Part shown: in pieces, positions 43,801 through 57,200 of the stretch
How positions within the stretch are numbered: position 1 is the first letter of the stretch
How the letters are laid out: the number at the start of each line of letters is the position of its first letter
Assembly (NCBI GenBank): GCA_963680875.1
Contig: OY804585.1
Coordinates: 41,027,414-41,091,413 of the forward strand
DNA: 64,000 nucleotides
DNA from: Bathymodiolus brooksi
Taxonomy: Eukaryota > Mollusca > Bivalvia > Mytilida > Modiolidae
Reading direction: 5' to 3'
The notes under the pieces: generated by a model
What the model was told of the DNA's origin: nothing
The model's input: the letters and a program-made list of their open reading frames with translations, nothing else
The model's database searches: none
Program-made: the position numbers and the translations under genes

Positions 43801-46800
43801 ACTATATAATACAACAAGTTTATCTATTATCTAGGTTATCTATCACAGATACTATACAATCCAACAACTGTATATATTATCTAGTTTATCTATCACAGTA
43901 ACTATATAATAAAACAAGTTTATCTATTATCTAGGTTATCTATCACAGATACTATATAATACAACAAGTTTATCTATTATCTAGGTTATCTATCACAGAT
44001 ACTATATAATACAACAAAGTTATCTATTATCTAGTTTACCTATCACAGATACTATATAATACAACAAGTTTATCTATTATCTAGTTTATCTATCACAGAT
44101 ACTATATAATACAACAAGTTTATCTATTATCTAGTTTATCTATCACAGATACTATATAATATAACAAGTTTATCTATTATCTAGGTTATCTATCACAGAT
44201 ACTATATAATACAACAAGTTTATCTATTATCTAGGTTATCTATCACAGATACTATATAATACAACAAAGTTATCTATTATCTAGTTTATCTATCACAGAT
44301 ACTATATAATAAAACAAGTTTATCTATTATCTAGGTTATCTATCACAGATACTATATAATACAACAAGTTTATCTATTATCTAGGTTATCTATCACAGTT
44401 ACTATATAATACAACAAAGTTATCTATTATCTAGTTTACCTATTACAGATACTATATAATACAACAACTTTATCTATTATCTAGTTTATCTATCACAGAT
44501 ACTATATAATACAGCAAGTTTATCTATTATCTAGTTTATCTATCACAGATACTATATAATATAACAAGTTTATCTATTATCTAGTTTATCTATCACAGAT
44601 ACTATACAAAGCAACAACTGTATGTATTATCTAGTTTATCTATCACAGATACTATATAATACAACAAGTTTACCTATTATCTAGGTTATCTATCACAGAT
44701 ACTATATAATACAACAAAGTAATCTATTATCTAGTTTATCTATCACAGATACTATATAATACAAGAAGTTTATCTATTATCTAGTTTATCTATCACAGAT
44801 ACTATATAATACAACAAAGTTATCTATTATCTAGTTTATCTATCACAGATACTATACAATACAACAACTGTATGTATTATCTAGTTTATCTATCACAGAT
44901 ACTATATAATACAACAAGTTTATCTATTATCTAGGTTATCTATCACAGATACTATATAATACAACAACTTTATCTATTATCTAGTTTATCTATCACAGTT
45001 ACTATATAATACAACAATTTTATCTATTATCTAGTTTATCTATCACAGATACTATATAATACAGCAAGTTTATCTATTATCTAGTTTATCTATCACAGAT
45101 ACTATACAATCCAACAACTGTATGTATTATCTAGTTTATCTATCACAGATACTATATAATAAAACAAGTTTATCTGTTATCTAGGTTATCTATCACAGTT
45201 ACTATATAATACAACAAAGTTATCCATTATCTAGTTTACCTATCACAGATACTATATAATACAACAAGTTTATCTATTATCTAGTTTATCTATTACAGAT
45301 ACTATATAATACAACAACTTTATCTATTATCTAGTTTATCTATCACAGATACTATATAATACAGCAAGTTTATCTATTATCTAGTTTATCTATCACAGAT
45401 ACTATATAATATAACAAGTTTATCTATTATCTAGTTTATCTATCACAGATACTATACAAAGCAACAACTGTATGTATTATCTAGTTTATCTATCACAGAT
45501 ACTATATAATACAACAAGTTTACCTATTATCTAGGTTATCTATCACAGATACTATATAATACAACAAAGTTATCTATTATCTAGTTTATCTATCACAGAT
45601 ACTATATAATAAAACAAGTTTATCTATTATCTAGGTTATCTATCACAGATACTATATAATACAACAAGTTTATCTATTATCTAGGTTATCTATCACAGAT
45701 ACTATATAATACAACAAAGTTATCTATTATCTAGTTTATCTATCACAGATACTATATAATAAAACAAGTTTATCTATTATCTAGGTTATCTATCACAGAT
45801 ACTATATAATACAACAAGTTTATCTATTATCTAGGTTATCTATCACAGTTACTATATAATACAACAAAGTTATCTATTATCTAGTTTACCTATCACAGAT
45901 ACTATATAATACAACAAGTTTATCTATTATCTAGTTTATCTATTACAGATACTATATAATACAACAACTTTATCTATTATCTAGTTTATCTATCACAGAT
46001 ACTATATAATACAGCAAGTTTATCTATTATCTAGTTTATCTATCACAGATACTATATAATATAACAAGTTTATCTATTATCTAGTTTATCTATCACAGAT
46101 ACTATACAAAGCAACAACTGCATGTATTATCTAGTTTATCTATCACAGATACTATATAATACAACAAGTTTACCTATTTTCAAGGTTATCTATCACAGAT
46201 ACTATACAATACAACAACTGTATGTATTATCTAGTTTATCTATCACAGATACTATATAATACAATAAGTTTACCTATTATCTAGGTTATCTATCACAGAT
46301 ACTATATAATACAACAAAGTTATCTATTATCTAGTTTATCTATCACAGATACTATATAATACAAGAAGTTTATCTATTATCTAGTTTATCTATCACAGAT
46401 ACTATATAATACAACAATTTTATCTATTATCTAGTTTATCTATCACAGATATATATAATACAGCAAGTTTATCTATTATCTAGTTTATCTATCACAGATA
46501 CTATACAATCCAACAACTGTATGAATGATCTAGTTTATCTATCACAGATACTATATAATACAACAACTTTATCTATTATCTAGGTTATCTATCACAGATA
46601 CTATATAATACAACAAGTTTATCTATTATCTAGGTTATCTATCACAGTTACTATATAATACAACAAAGTTATCTATTATCTAGTTTACCTATCACAGATA
46701 CTATATAATACAACAAGTTTATCTATTATCTAGTTTATCTATTACAGATACTATATAATACAACAACTTTATCTATTATCTAGTTTATCTATCACAGATA

Positions 46801-47399
46801 CTATATAATACAGCAAGTTTATCTATTATCTAGTTTATCTATCACAGATACTATATAATATAACAAGTTTATCTATTATCTAGTTTATCTATCACAGATA
46901 CTATACAAAGCAACAACTGTATGTATTATCTAGTTTATCTATCACAGATACTATATAATACAACAAGTTTACCTATTATCTAGGTTATCTATCACAGATA
47001 CTATATAATACAACAAAGTTATCTATTATCTAGTTTATCTATCACAGATACTATATAATACAAGAAGTTTATCTATTATCTAGTTTATCAATCACAGATA
47101 CTATATAATACAACAAAGTTATCTATTATCTAGTTTATCTATCACAGATACTATATAATACAACAACTTTATCTATTATCTAGTTTATCTATCACAGATA
47201 CTATATAATACAACAAGTTTATCTATTATCTAGTTTATCTATCACAGACACTATATAATACAACAAGTTTATCTATTATCTAGGTTATCTATCACAGATA
47301 CTATATAATACAACAAAGTTATCTATTATCTAGTTTATCTATCACAGATACTATATAATACAACAACTTTATCTATTATCTAGTTTATCTATCACAGAT
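43801..47399 (+). repeat. 3.6-kb tandem duplication, copy 2
   Basis: Second copy of the preceding segment. Its right edge runs into the CAGCAAG/CAGCTACTATA order (47441) that also follows 39550. Copy 1 instead jumps at 43801 to an order that matches 40201, so the new join is at about 43800. Confidence 0.88.
46448..46459 (+). other. Single-base deletion, third copy
   Basis: Same form as at 38600 and 42849, inside the second 3.6-kb copy; register becomes -4. Confidence 0.9.
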
Positions 47400-48664
47400 A
47401 CTATATAATACAGCAAGTTTATCTATTATCTAGTTTATCTATCACAGCTACTATATAATACAACAACTTTATCTATTATCTAGGTTATCTATCACAGATA
47501 CTATATAATACAGCAAGTTTATCTATTATCTAGTTTATCTATCAAAGATACTATACAATACAACAACTGTATGTATTATCTAGTTTATCTATCACAGATA
47601 CTATATAATACAACAAGTTTATCTATTATCTAGGTTATCTATCACAGATACTATATAATACAACAACTTTATCTATTATCTAGTTTATCTATCACAGATA
47701 CTATATAATACAACAACTTTATCTATTATCTAGTTTATCTATCACAGATACTATATAATACAGCAAGTTTATCTATTATCTAGTTTATCTATCACAGTTA
47801 CTATATAATACAACAATTTTATCTATTATCTAGTTTATCTATCACAGATACTATATAATACAGCAAGTTTATCTATTATCTAGTTTATCTATCACAGATA
47901 CTATACAATCCAACAACTGTATGTATTATCTAGTTTATCTATCACAGATACTATATAATAAAACAAGTTTATCTATTATCTAGGTTATCTATCACAGATA
48001 CTATATAATACAGCAAGTTTATCTATTATCTAGGTTATCTATCACAGATACTATATAATACAACAAGTTTATCTATTATCTAGGTTATCTATCACAGATA
48101 CTATACAATCCAACAACTGTATATATTATCTAGTTTATCTATCACAGTAACTATATAATAAAACAAGTTTATCTATTATCTAGGTTATCTATCACAGATA
48201 CTATATAATACAACAAGTTTATCTATTATCTAGGTTATCTATCACAGATACTATATAATACAACAAAGTTATCTATTATCTAGTTTACCTATCACAGATA
48301 CTATATAATACAACAAGTTTATCTATTATCTAGTTTATCTATCACAGATACTATATAATACAACAAGTTTATCTATTATCTAGTTTATCTATCACAGATA
48401 CTATATAATATAACAAGTTTATCTATTATCTAGGTTATCTATCACAGATACTATATAATACAACAAGTTTATCTATTATCTAGGTTATCTATCACAGATA
48501 CTATATAATACAACAAAGTTATCTATTATCTAGTTTATCTATCACAGATACTATATAATAAAACAAGTTTATCTATTATCTAGGTTATCTATCACAGATA
48601 CTATATAATACAACAAGTTTATCTATTATCTAGGTTATCTATCACAGTTACTATATAATACAAC
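47400..48664 (+). repeat. Array segment matching 39550-40815
   Basis: About 25 monomers that repeat 39550-40815 at 7,848 bp: CAGCTACTATA at 39598/47446, ATCAAAGATAC at about 39692/47540, and GTAACTATA at 40299/48147. At 40841 the left version has lost one cassette monomer that is kept here. Only array sequence is present. Confidence 0.8.
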
Positions 48665-51600
48665 AAAGTTATCTATTATCTAGTTTACCTATCACAGATA
48701 CTATATAATACAACAAGTTTATCTATTATCTAGTTTATCTATTACAGATACTATATAATACAACAACTTTATCTATTATCTAGTTTATCTATCACAGATA
48801 CTATATAATACAGCAAGTTTATCTATTATCTAGTTTATCTATCACAGATACTATATAATATAACAAGTTTATCTATTATCTAGTTTATCTATCACAGATA
48901 CTATACAAAGCAACAACTGTATGTATTATCTAGTTTATCTATCACAGATACTATATAATACAACAAGTTTACCTATTAACAAGGTTATCTATCACAGATA
49001 CTATACAATACAACAACTGTATGTATTATCTAGTTTATCTATCACGGATACTATATAATACAACAAGTTTACCTATTATCTAGGTTATCTATCACAGATA
49101 CTATATAATACAACAAAGTTATCTATTATCTAGTTTATCTATCACAGATACTATATAATACAAGAAGTTTATCTATTATCTAGTTTATCTATCACAGATA
49201 CTATATAATACAACAAAGTTATCTATTATCTAGTTTATCTATCACAGATACTATATAATACAACAAAGTTATCTATTATCTAGTTTATCTATCACAGATA
49301 CTGTACAATACAACAACTGTATGTATTATCTAGTTTATCTATCACAGATACTATATAATACAACAAGTTTATCTATTATCTAGGTTATCTATCACAGATA
49401 CTATATAATACAACAACTTTATCTATTATCTAGTTTATCTATCACAGATACTATATAATACAACAACATTATCTATTATCTAGTTTATCTATCACAGATA
49501 CTATATAATACAACAAGTTTATCTATTATCTAGTTTATCTATCACAGTTACTATATAATACAACAATTTTATCTATTATCTAGTTTATCTATCACAGATA
49601 CTATATAATACAGCAAGTTTATCTATTATCTAGTTTATCTATCACAGATACTATACAATCCAACAACTGTATGTATGATCTAGTTTATCTATCACAGATA
49701 CTATATAATACAACAACTTTATCTATTATCTAGGTTATCTATCACAGATACTATATAATACAACAAGTTTATCTATTATCTAGGTTATCTATCACAGTTA
49801 CTATATAATACAACAAAGTTATCTATTATCTAGTTTACCTATCACAGATACTATATAATACAACAAGTTTATCTATTATCTAGTTTATCTATTACAGATA
49901 CTATATAATACAACAACTTTATCTATTATCTAGTTTATCTATCACAGATACTATATAATACAGCAAGTTTATCTATTATCTAGTTTATCTATCACAGATA
50001 CTATATAATATAACAAGTTTATCTATTATCTAGTTTATCTATCACAGATACTATACAAAGCAACAACTGTATGTATTATCTAGTTTATATATCACAGATA
50101 CTATATAATACAACAAGTTTACCTATTATCTAGGTTATCTATCACAGATACTATATAATACAACAAAGTTATCTATTATCTAGTTTATCTATCACAGATA
50201 CTATATAATAAAACAAGTTTATCTATTATCTAGGTTATCTATCACAGATACTATATAATACAACAAGTTTATCTATTATCTAGGTTATCTATCACAGATA
50301 CTATATAATACAACAAAGTTATCTATTATCTAGTTTATCTATCACAGATACTATATAATAAAACAAGTTTATCTATTATCTAGGTTATCTATCACAGATA
50401 CTATATAATACAACAAGTTTATCTATTATCTAGGTTATCTATCACAGTTACTATATAATACAACAAAGTTATCTATTATCTAGTTTACCTATCACAGATA
50501 CTATATAATACAACAAGTTTATCTATTATCTAGTTTATCTATTACAGATACTATATAATACAACAACTTTATCTATTATCTAGTTTATCTATCACAGATA
50601 CTATATAATACAGCAAGTTTATCTATTATCTAGTTTATCTATCACAGATACTATATAATATAACAAGTTTATCTATTATCTAGTTTATCTATCACAGATA
50701 CTATACAAAGCAGCAACTGCATGTATTATCTAGTTTATCTATCACAGATACTATATAATACAACAAGTTTACCTATTATCAAGGTTATCTATCACAGATA
50801 CTATACAATACAACAACTGTATGTATTATCTAGTTTATCTATCACAGATACTATATAATACAACAAGTTTACCTATTATCTAGGTTATCTATCACAGATA
50901 CTATATAATACAACAAAGTAATCTATTATCTAGTTTATCTATCACAGATACTATATAATACAAGAAGTTTATCTATTATCTAGTTTATCTATCACAGATA
51001 CTATATAATACAACAAAGTTATCTATTATCTAGTTTATCTATCACAGATACTATATAATACAATAAAGTTATCTATTATCTAGTTTATCTATCACAGATA
51101 CTATACAATACAACAACTGTATGTATTATCTAGTTTATCTATCACAGATACTATATAATACAACAAGTTTATCTATTATCTAGGTTATCTATCACAGATA
51201 CTATATAATACAACAACTTTATCTATTATCTAGTTTATCTATCACAGATACTATATAATACAACAACATTATCTATTATCTAGTTTATCTATCACAGATA
51301 CTATATAATACAACAAGTTTATCTATTATCTAGTTTATCTATCACAGTTACTATATAATACAACAATTTTATCTATTATCTAGTTTATCTATCACAGATA
51401 CTATATAATACAGCAAGTTTATCTATTATCTAGTTTATCTATCACAGATACTATATAATATAACAAGTTTATCTATTATCTAGTTTATCTATCACAGATA
51501 CTATACAAAGCAACAACTGTATGTATTATCTAGTTTATCTATCACAGATACTATATAATACAACAAGTTTTCCTATTATCTAGCTTATCTATCACAGATA

Positions 51601-52479
51601 CTATATAATACAACAAAGTTATCTATTATCTAGTTTATCTATCACAGATACTATATAATACAAGAAGTTTATCTATTATCTAGTTTATCAATCACAGATA
51701 CTATATAATACAACAAAGTTATCTATTATCTAGTTTATCTATCACAGATACTATATAATACAACAACTTTATCTATTATCTAGTTTATCTATCACAGATA
51801 CTATATAATACAACAAGTTTATCTATTATCTAGTTTATCTATCACAGACACTATATAATACAACAAGTTTATCTATTATCTAGGTTATCTATCACAGATA
51901 CTATATAATACAACAAAGTTATCTATTATCTAGTTTATCTATCACAGATACTATATAATACAACAACTTTATCTATTATCTAGTTTATCTATCACAGATA
52001 CTATATAATACAGCAAGTTTATCTATTATCTAGTTTATCTATCACAGATACTATATAATACAACAACTTTATCTATTATCTAGGTTATCTATCACAGATA
52101 CTATATAATACAGCAAGTTTATCTATTATCTAGTTTATCTATCAAAGATACTATACAATACAACAACTGTATGTATTATCTAGTTTATCTATCACAAATA
52201 CTATATAATACAACAAGTTTATCTATTATCTAGGTTATCTATCACAGATACTATATAATACAACAACTTTATCTATTATCTAGTTTATCTATCACAGATA
52301 CTATATAATACAACAACTTTATCTATTATCTAGTTTATCTATCACAGATACTATATAATACAGCAAGTTTATCTATTATCTAGTTTATCTATCACAGTTA
52401 CTATATAATACAACAATTTTATCTATTATCTAGTTTATCTATCACAGATACTATATAATACAGCAAGTTTATCTATTAT

Positions 52480-52490
52480 CTAGGTTTATC
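52480..52490 (+). other. Single-base insertion, private
   Basis: CTAGGTTTATC stands where the second 5.6-kb copy has CTAGTTTATC (58081). It looks like a blend of the TAGGTTATC and TAGTTTATC monomer types, or a simple G insertion. Because only one of the two copies carries it, it arose after that duplication or is a sequencing error. Confidence 0.85.
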
Positions 52491-52558
52491 TATCACAGAT
52501 ACTATACAATCCAACAACTGTATGTATTATCTAGTTTATCTATCACAGACACTATATA

Positions 52559-52567
52559 ATAAAAACA
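52559..52567 (+). other. Single-base insertion in an A run
   Basis: AATAAAAACAAG replaces AATAAAACAAG; the copy at about 58159 has the shorter run. A homopolymer length error in the assembly is a fair alternative. Confidence 0.8.
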
Positions 52568-53130
52568 AGTTTATCTATTATCTAGGTTATCTATCACAGA
52601 TACTATATAATACAACAAGTTTATCTATTATCTAGGTTATCTATCACAGATACTATATAATACAACAAAGTTATCTATTATCTAGTTTACCTATCACAGA
52701 TACTATATAATACAACAGGTTTATCTATTATCTAGTTTATCTATTACAGATACTATATAATACAACAACTTTATCTATTATCTAGTTTATCTATCACAGA
52801 TACTATATAATACAGCAAGTTTATCTATTATCTAGTTTATCTATAACAGATACTATATAATATAACAAGTTTATCTATTATCTAGTTTATCTATCACAGA
52901 TACTATACAAAGCAACAACTGTATGTATTATCTAGTTTATCTATCACAGATACTATATAATACAACAAGTTTACCTATTATCTAGGTTATCTATCACAGA
53001 TACTATATAATACAACAAAGTTATCTATTATCTAGTTTATCTATCACAGATACTATATAATAAAACAAGTTTATCTATTATCTAGTTTATCTATCACAGA
53101 TACTATATAATACAACAAGTTTATCTATTA

Positions 53131-53140
53131 TCTAGTTATC
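53131..53140 (+). other. Single-base deletion, first of two copies
   Basis: TCTAGTTATC replaces TCTAGTTTATC (or TCTAGGTTATC). The same form is at 58730 in the second 5.6-kb copy, so it predates that duplication. Confidence 0.9.
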
Positions 53141-54109
53141 TATCACAGATACTATATAATACAACAAAGTTATCTATTATCTAGTTTATCTATCACAGAT
53201 ACTATATAATACAACAACTTTATCTATTATCTAGGTTATCTATCACAGATACTATATAATACAACAACTTTATCTATTATCTAGTTTATCTATCACAGAT
53301 ACTATATAATACAACAACTTTATCTATTATCTAGTTTATCTATCACAGATACTATATAATACAGCAAGTTTATCTATTATCTAGTTTATCTATCACAGTT
53401 ACTATATAATACAACAATTTTATCTATTATCTAGTTTATCTATCACAGATACTATATAATACAGCATGTTTATCTATTATCTAGTTTATCTATCACAGAT
53501 ACTATACAATCCAACAACTGTATGTATTATCTAGTTTATCTATCACAGATACTATATAATAAAACAAGTTTATCTATTATCTAGGTTATCTATCACAGAT
53601 ACTATATAATACAACAAGTTTATCTATTATCTAGGTTATCTATCACAGATACTATATAATACAACAAAGTTATCTATTATCTAGTTTACCTATCACAGAT
53701 ACTATATAATACAACAAGTTTATCTATTATCTAGTTTATCTATTACAGATACTATATAATACAACAACTTTATCTATTATCTAGTTTATCTATCACAGAT
53801 ACTATATAATACAGCAAGTTTATCTATTATCTAGTTTATCTATCACAGATACTATATAATATAACAAGTTTATCTATTATCTAGTTTATCTATCACAGAT
53901 ACTATACAAAGCAACAACTGTATGTATTATCTAGTTTATCTATCACAGATACTATATAATACAACAAGTTTACCTATTATCTAGGTTATCTATCACAGAT
54001 ACTATATAATACAACAAAGTTATCTATTATCTAGTTTACCTGTCACAGATACTATATAATACAACAAGTTTATCTATTATCTAGTTTATCTATTACAGAT
54101 ACTATATAA

Positions 54110-54209
54110 TACAACAACTGTATGTATTATCAAGTTTATCTATCACAGATACTATATAATACAACAACTGTATGTATTATCAAGTTTATCTATCACAGAT
54201 ACTATATAA
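54110..54209 (+). repeat. Doubled CTGTATGTATTATCAAG monomer
   Basis: Two consecutive monomers have TATATAATA, CTGTATGTAT and TATCAAGTTT together. This type normally occurs singly (for example 4571, 15871, 31271). The doublet is copied at 59709-59808 in the second 5.6-kb copy, so it predates that duplication. Confidence 0.8.
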
Positions 54210-54264
54210 TACAACAAGTTTATCTATTATCTAGGTTATCTATCACAGATACTATATACTACAA

Positions 54265-57200
54265 CAAAGTTATCTATTATCTAGTTTACCTATCACAGAT
54301 ACTATATAATACAACAAGTTTATCTATTATCTAGTTTATCTATTACAGATACTATATAATACAACAACTTTATCTATTATCTAGTTTATCTATCACAGAT
54401 ACTATATAATACAGCAAGTTTATCTATTATCTAGTTTATCTATCACAGATACTATATAATATAACAAGTTTATCTATTATCTAGTTTATCTATCACAGAT
54501 ACTATACAAAGCAACAACTGTATGTATTATCTAGTTTATCTATCACAGATACTATATAATACAACAAGTTTACCTATTAACAAGGTTATCTATCACAGAT
54601 ACTATACAATACAACAACTGTATGTATTATCTAGTTTATCTATCACAGATACTATATAATACAACAAGTTTACCTATTATCTAGGTTATCTATCACAGAT
54701 ACTATATAATACAACAAAGTTATCTATTATCTAGTTTATCTATCACAGATACTATATAATACAAGAAGTTTATCTATTATCTAGTTTATCTATCACAGAT
54801 ACTATATAATACAACAAAGTTATCTATTATCTAGTTTATCTATCACAGATACTATATAATACAACAAAGTTATCTATTATCTAGTTTATCTATCACAGAT
54901 ACTGTACAATACAACAACTGTATGTATTATCTAGTTTATCTATCACAGATACTATATAATACAACAAGTTTATCTATTATCTAGGTTATCTATCACAGAT
55001 ACTATATAATACAACAACTTTATCTATTATCTAGTTTATCTATCACAGATACTATATAATACAACAACATTATCTATTATCTAGTTTATCTATCACAGAT
55101 ACTATATAATACAACAAGTTTATCTATTATCTAGTTTATCTATCACAGTTACTATATAATACAACAATTTTATCTATTATCTAGTTTATCTATCACAGAT
55201 ACTATATAATACAGCAAGTTTATCTATTATCTAGTTTATCTATCACAGATACTATACAATCCAACAACTGTATGTATGATCTAGTTTATCTATCACAGAT
55301 ACTATATAATACAACAACTTTATCTATTATCTAGGTTATCTATCACAGATACTATATAATACAACAAGTTTATCTATTATCTAGGTTATCTATCACAGTT
55401 ACTATATAATACAACAAAGTTATCTATTATCTAGTTTACCTATCACAGATACTATATAATACAACAAGTTTATCTATTATCTAGTTTATCTATTACAGAT
55501 ACTATATAATACAACAACTTTATCTATTATCTAGTTTATCTATCACAGATACTATATAATACAGCAAGTTTATCTATTATCTAGTTTATCTATCACAGAT
55601 ACTATATAATATAACAAGTTTATCTATTATCTAGTTTATCTATCACAGATACTATACAAAGCAACAACTGTATGTATTATCTAGTTTATATATCACAGAT
55701 ACTATATAATACAACAAGTTTACCTATTATCTAGGTTATCTATCACAGATACTATATAATACAACAAAGTTATCTATTATCTAGTTTATCTATCACAGAT
55801 ACTATATAATAAAACAAGTTTATCTATTATCTAGGTTATCTATCACAGATACTATATAATACAACAAGTTTATCTATTATCTAGGTTATCTATCACAGAT
55901 ACTATATAATACAACAAAGTTATCTATTATCTAGTTTATCTATCACAGATACTATATAATAAAACAAGTTTATCTATTATCTAGGTTATCTATCACAGAT
56001 ACTATATAATACAACAAGTTTATCTATTATCTAGGTTATCTATCACAGTTACTATATAATACAACAAAGTTATCTATTATCTAGTTTACCTATCACAGAT
56101 ACTATATAATACAACAAGTTTATCTATTATCTAGTTTATCTATTACAGATACTATATAATACAACAACTTTATCTATTATCTAGTTTATCTATCACAGAT
56201 ACTATATAATACAGCAAGTTTATCTATTATCTAGTTTATCTATCACAGATACTATATAATATAACAAGTTTATCTATTATCTAGTTTATCTATCACAGAT
56301 ACTATACAAAGCAGCAACTGCATGTATTATCTAGTTTATCTATCACAGATACTATATAATACAACAAGTTTACCTATTATCAAGGTTATCTATCACAGAT
56401 ACTATACAATACAACAACTGTATGTATTATCTAGTTTATCTATCACAGATACTATATAATACAACAAGTTTACCTATTATCTAGGTTATCTATCACAGAT
56501 ACTATATAATACAACAAAGTAATCTATTATCTAGTTTATCTATCACAGATACTATATAATACAAGAAGTTTATCTATTATCTAGTTTATCTATCACAGAT
56601 ACTATATAATACAACAAAGTTATCTATTATCTAGTTTATCTATCACAGATACTATATAATACAATAAAGTTATCTATTATCTAGTTTATCTATCACAGAT
56701 ACTATACAATACAACAACTGTATGTATTATCTAGTTTATCTATCACAGATACTATATAATACAACAAGTTTATCTATTATCTAGGTTATCTATCACAGAT
56801 ACTATATAATACAACAACTTTATCTATTATCTAGTTTATCTATCACAGATACTATATAATACAACAACATTATCTATTATCTAGTTTATCTATCACAGAT
56901 ACTATATAATACAACAAGTTTATCTATTATCTAGTTTATCTATCACAGTTACTATATAATACAACAATTTTATCTATTATCTAGTTTATCTATCACAGAT
57001 ACTATATAATACAGCAAGTTTATCTATTATCTAGTTTATCTATCACAGATACTATATAATATAACAAGTTTATCTATTATCTAGTTTATCTATCACAGAT
57101 ACTATACAAAGCAACAACTGTATGTATTATCTAGTTTATCTATCACAGATACTATATAATACAACAAGTTTTCCTATTATCTAGCTTATCTATCACAGAT

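Larger units (their letters stand above)
48665..54264 (+). repeat. 5.6-kb tandem duplication, copy 1 (112 monomers)
   Basis: The longest nearly identical pair in the window, repeated at 54265-59865. Offset is 5,601 bp from CCTATTAACAAGG (48972/54573), CTGTACAATA (49301/54902), TTTATATATC (50085/55686), CAGCAACTGC (50711/56312), AATAAAGTT (51063/56664), TTTTCCTATT (51569/57170) and CACAAATAC (52195/57796), then 5,599 bp at CAACAGGTTT (52713/58312), TCTAGTTATC (53131/58730), CAGCATGTTT (53462/59061) and TGTCACAG (54041/59640). Differences I noticed are a CACGGATA change at 49044 and single-base insertions near 52485 and 52563, all in this copy. Confidence 0.9.

Noticed and set aside
54122..54334. 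70-codon open reading frame in the satellite
   Set aside because: Translation of four repeat monomers with two TATCAAG variants that remove the usual TAG. No sign of a real gene.
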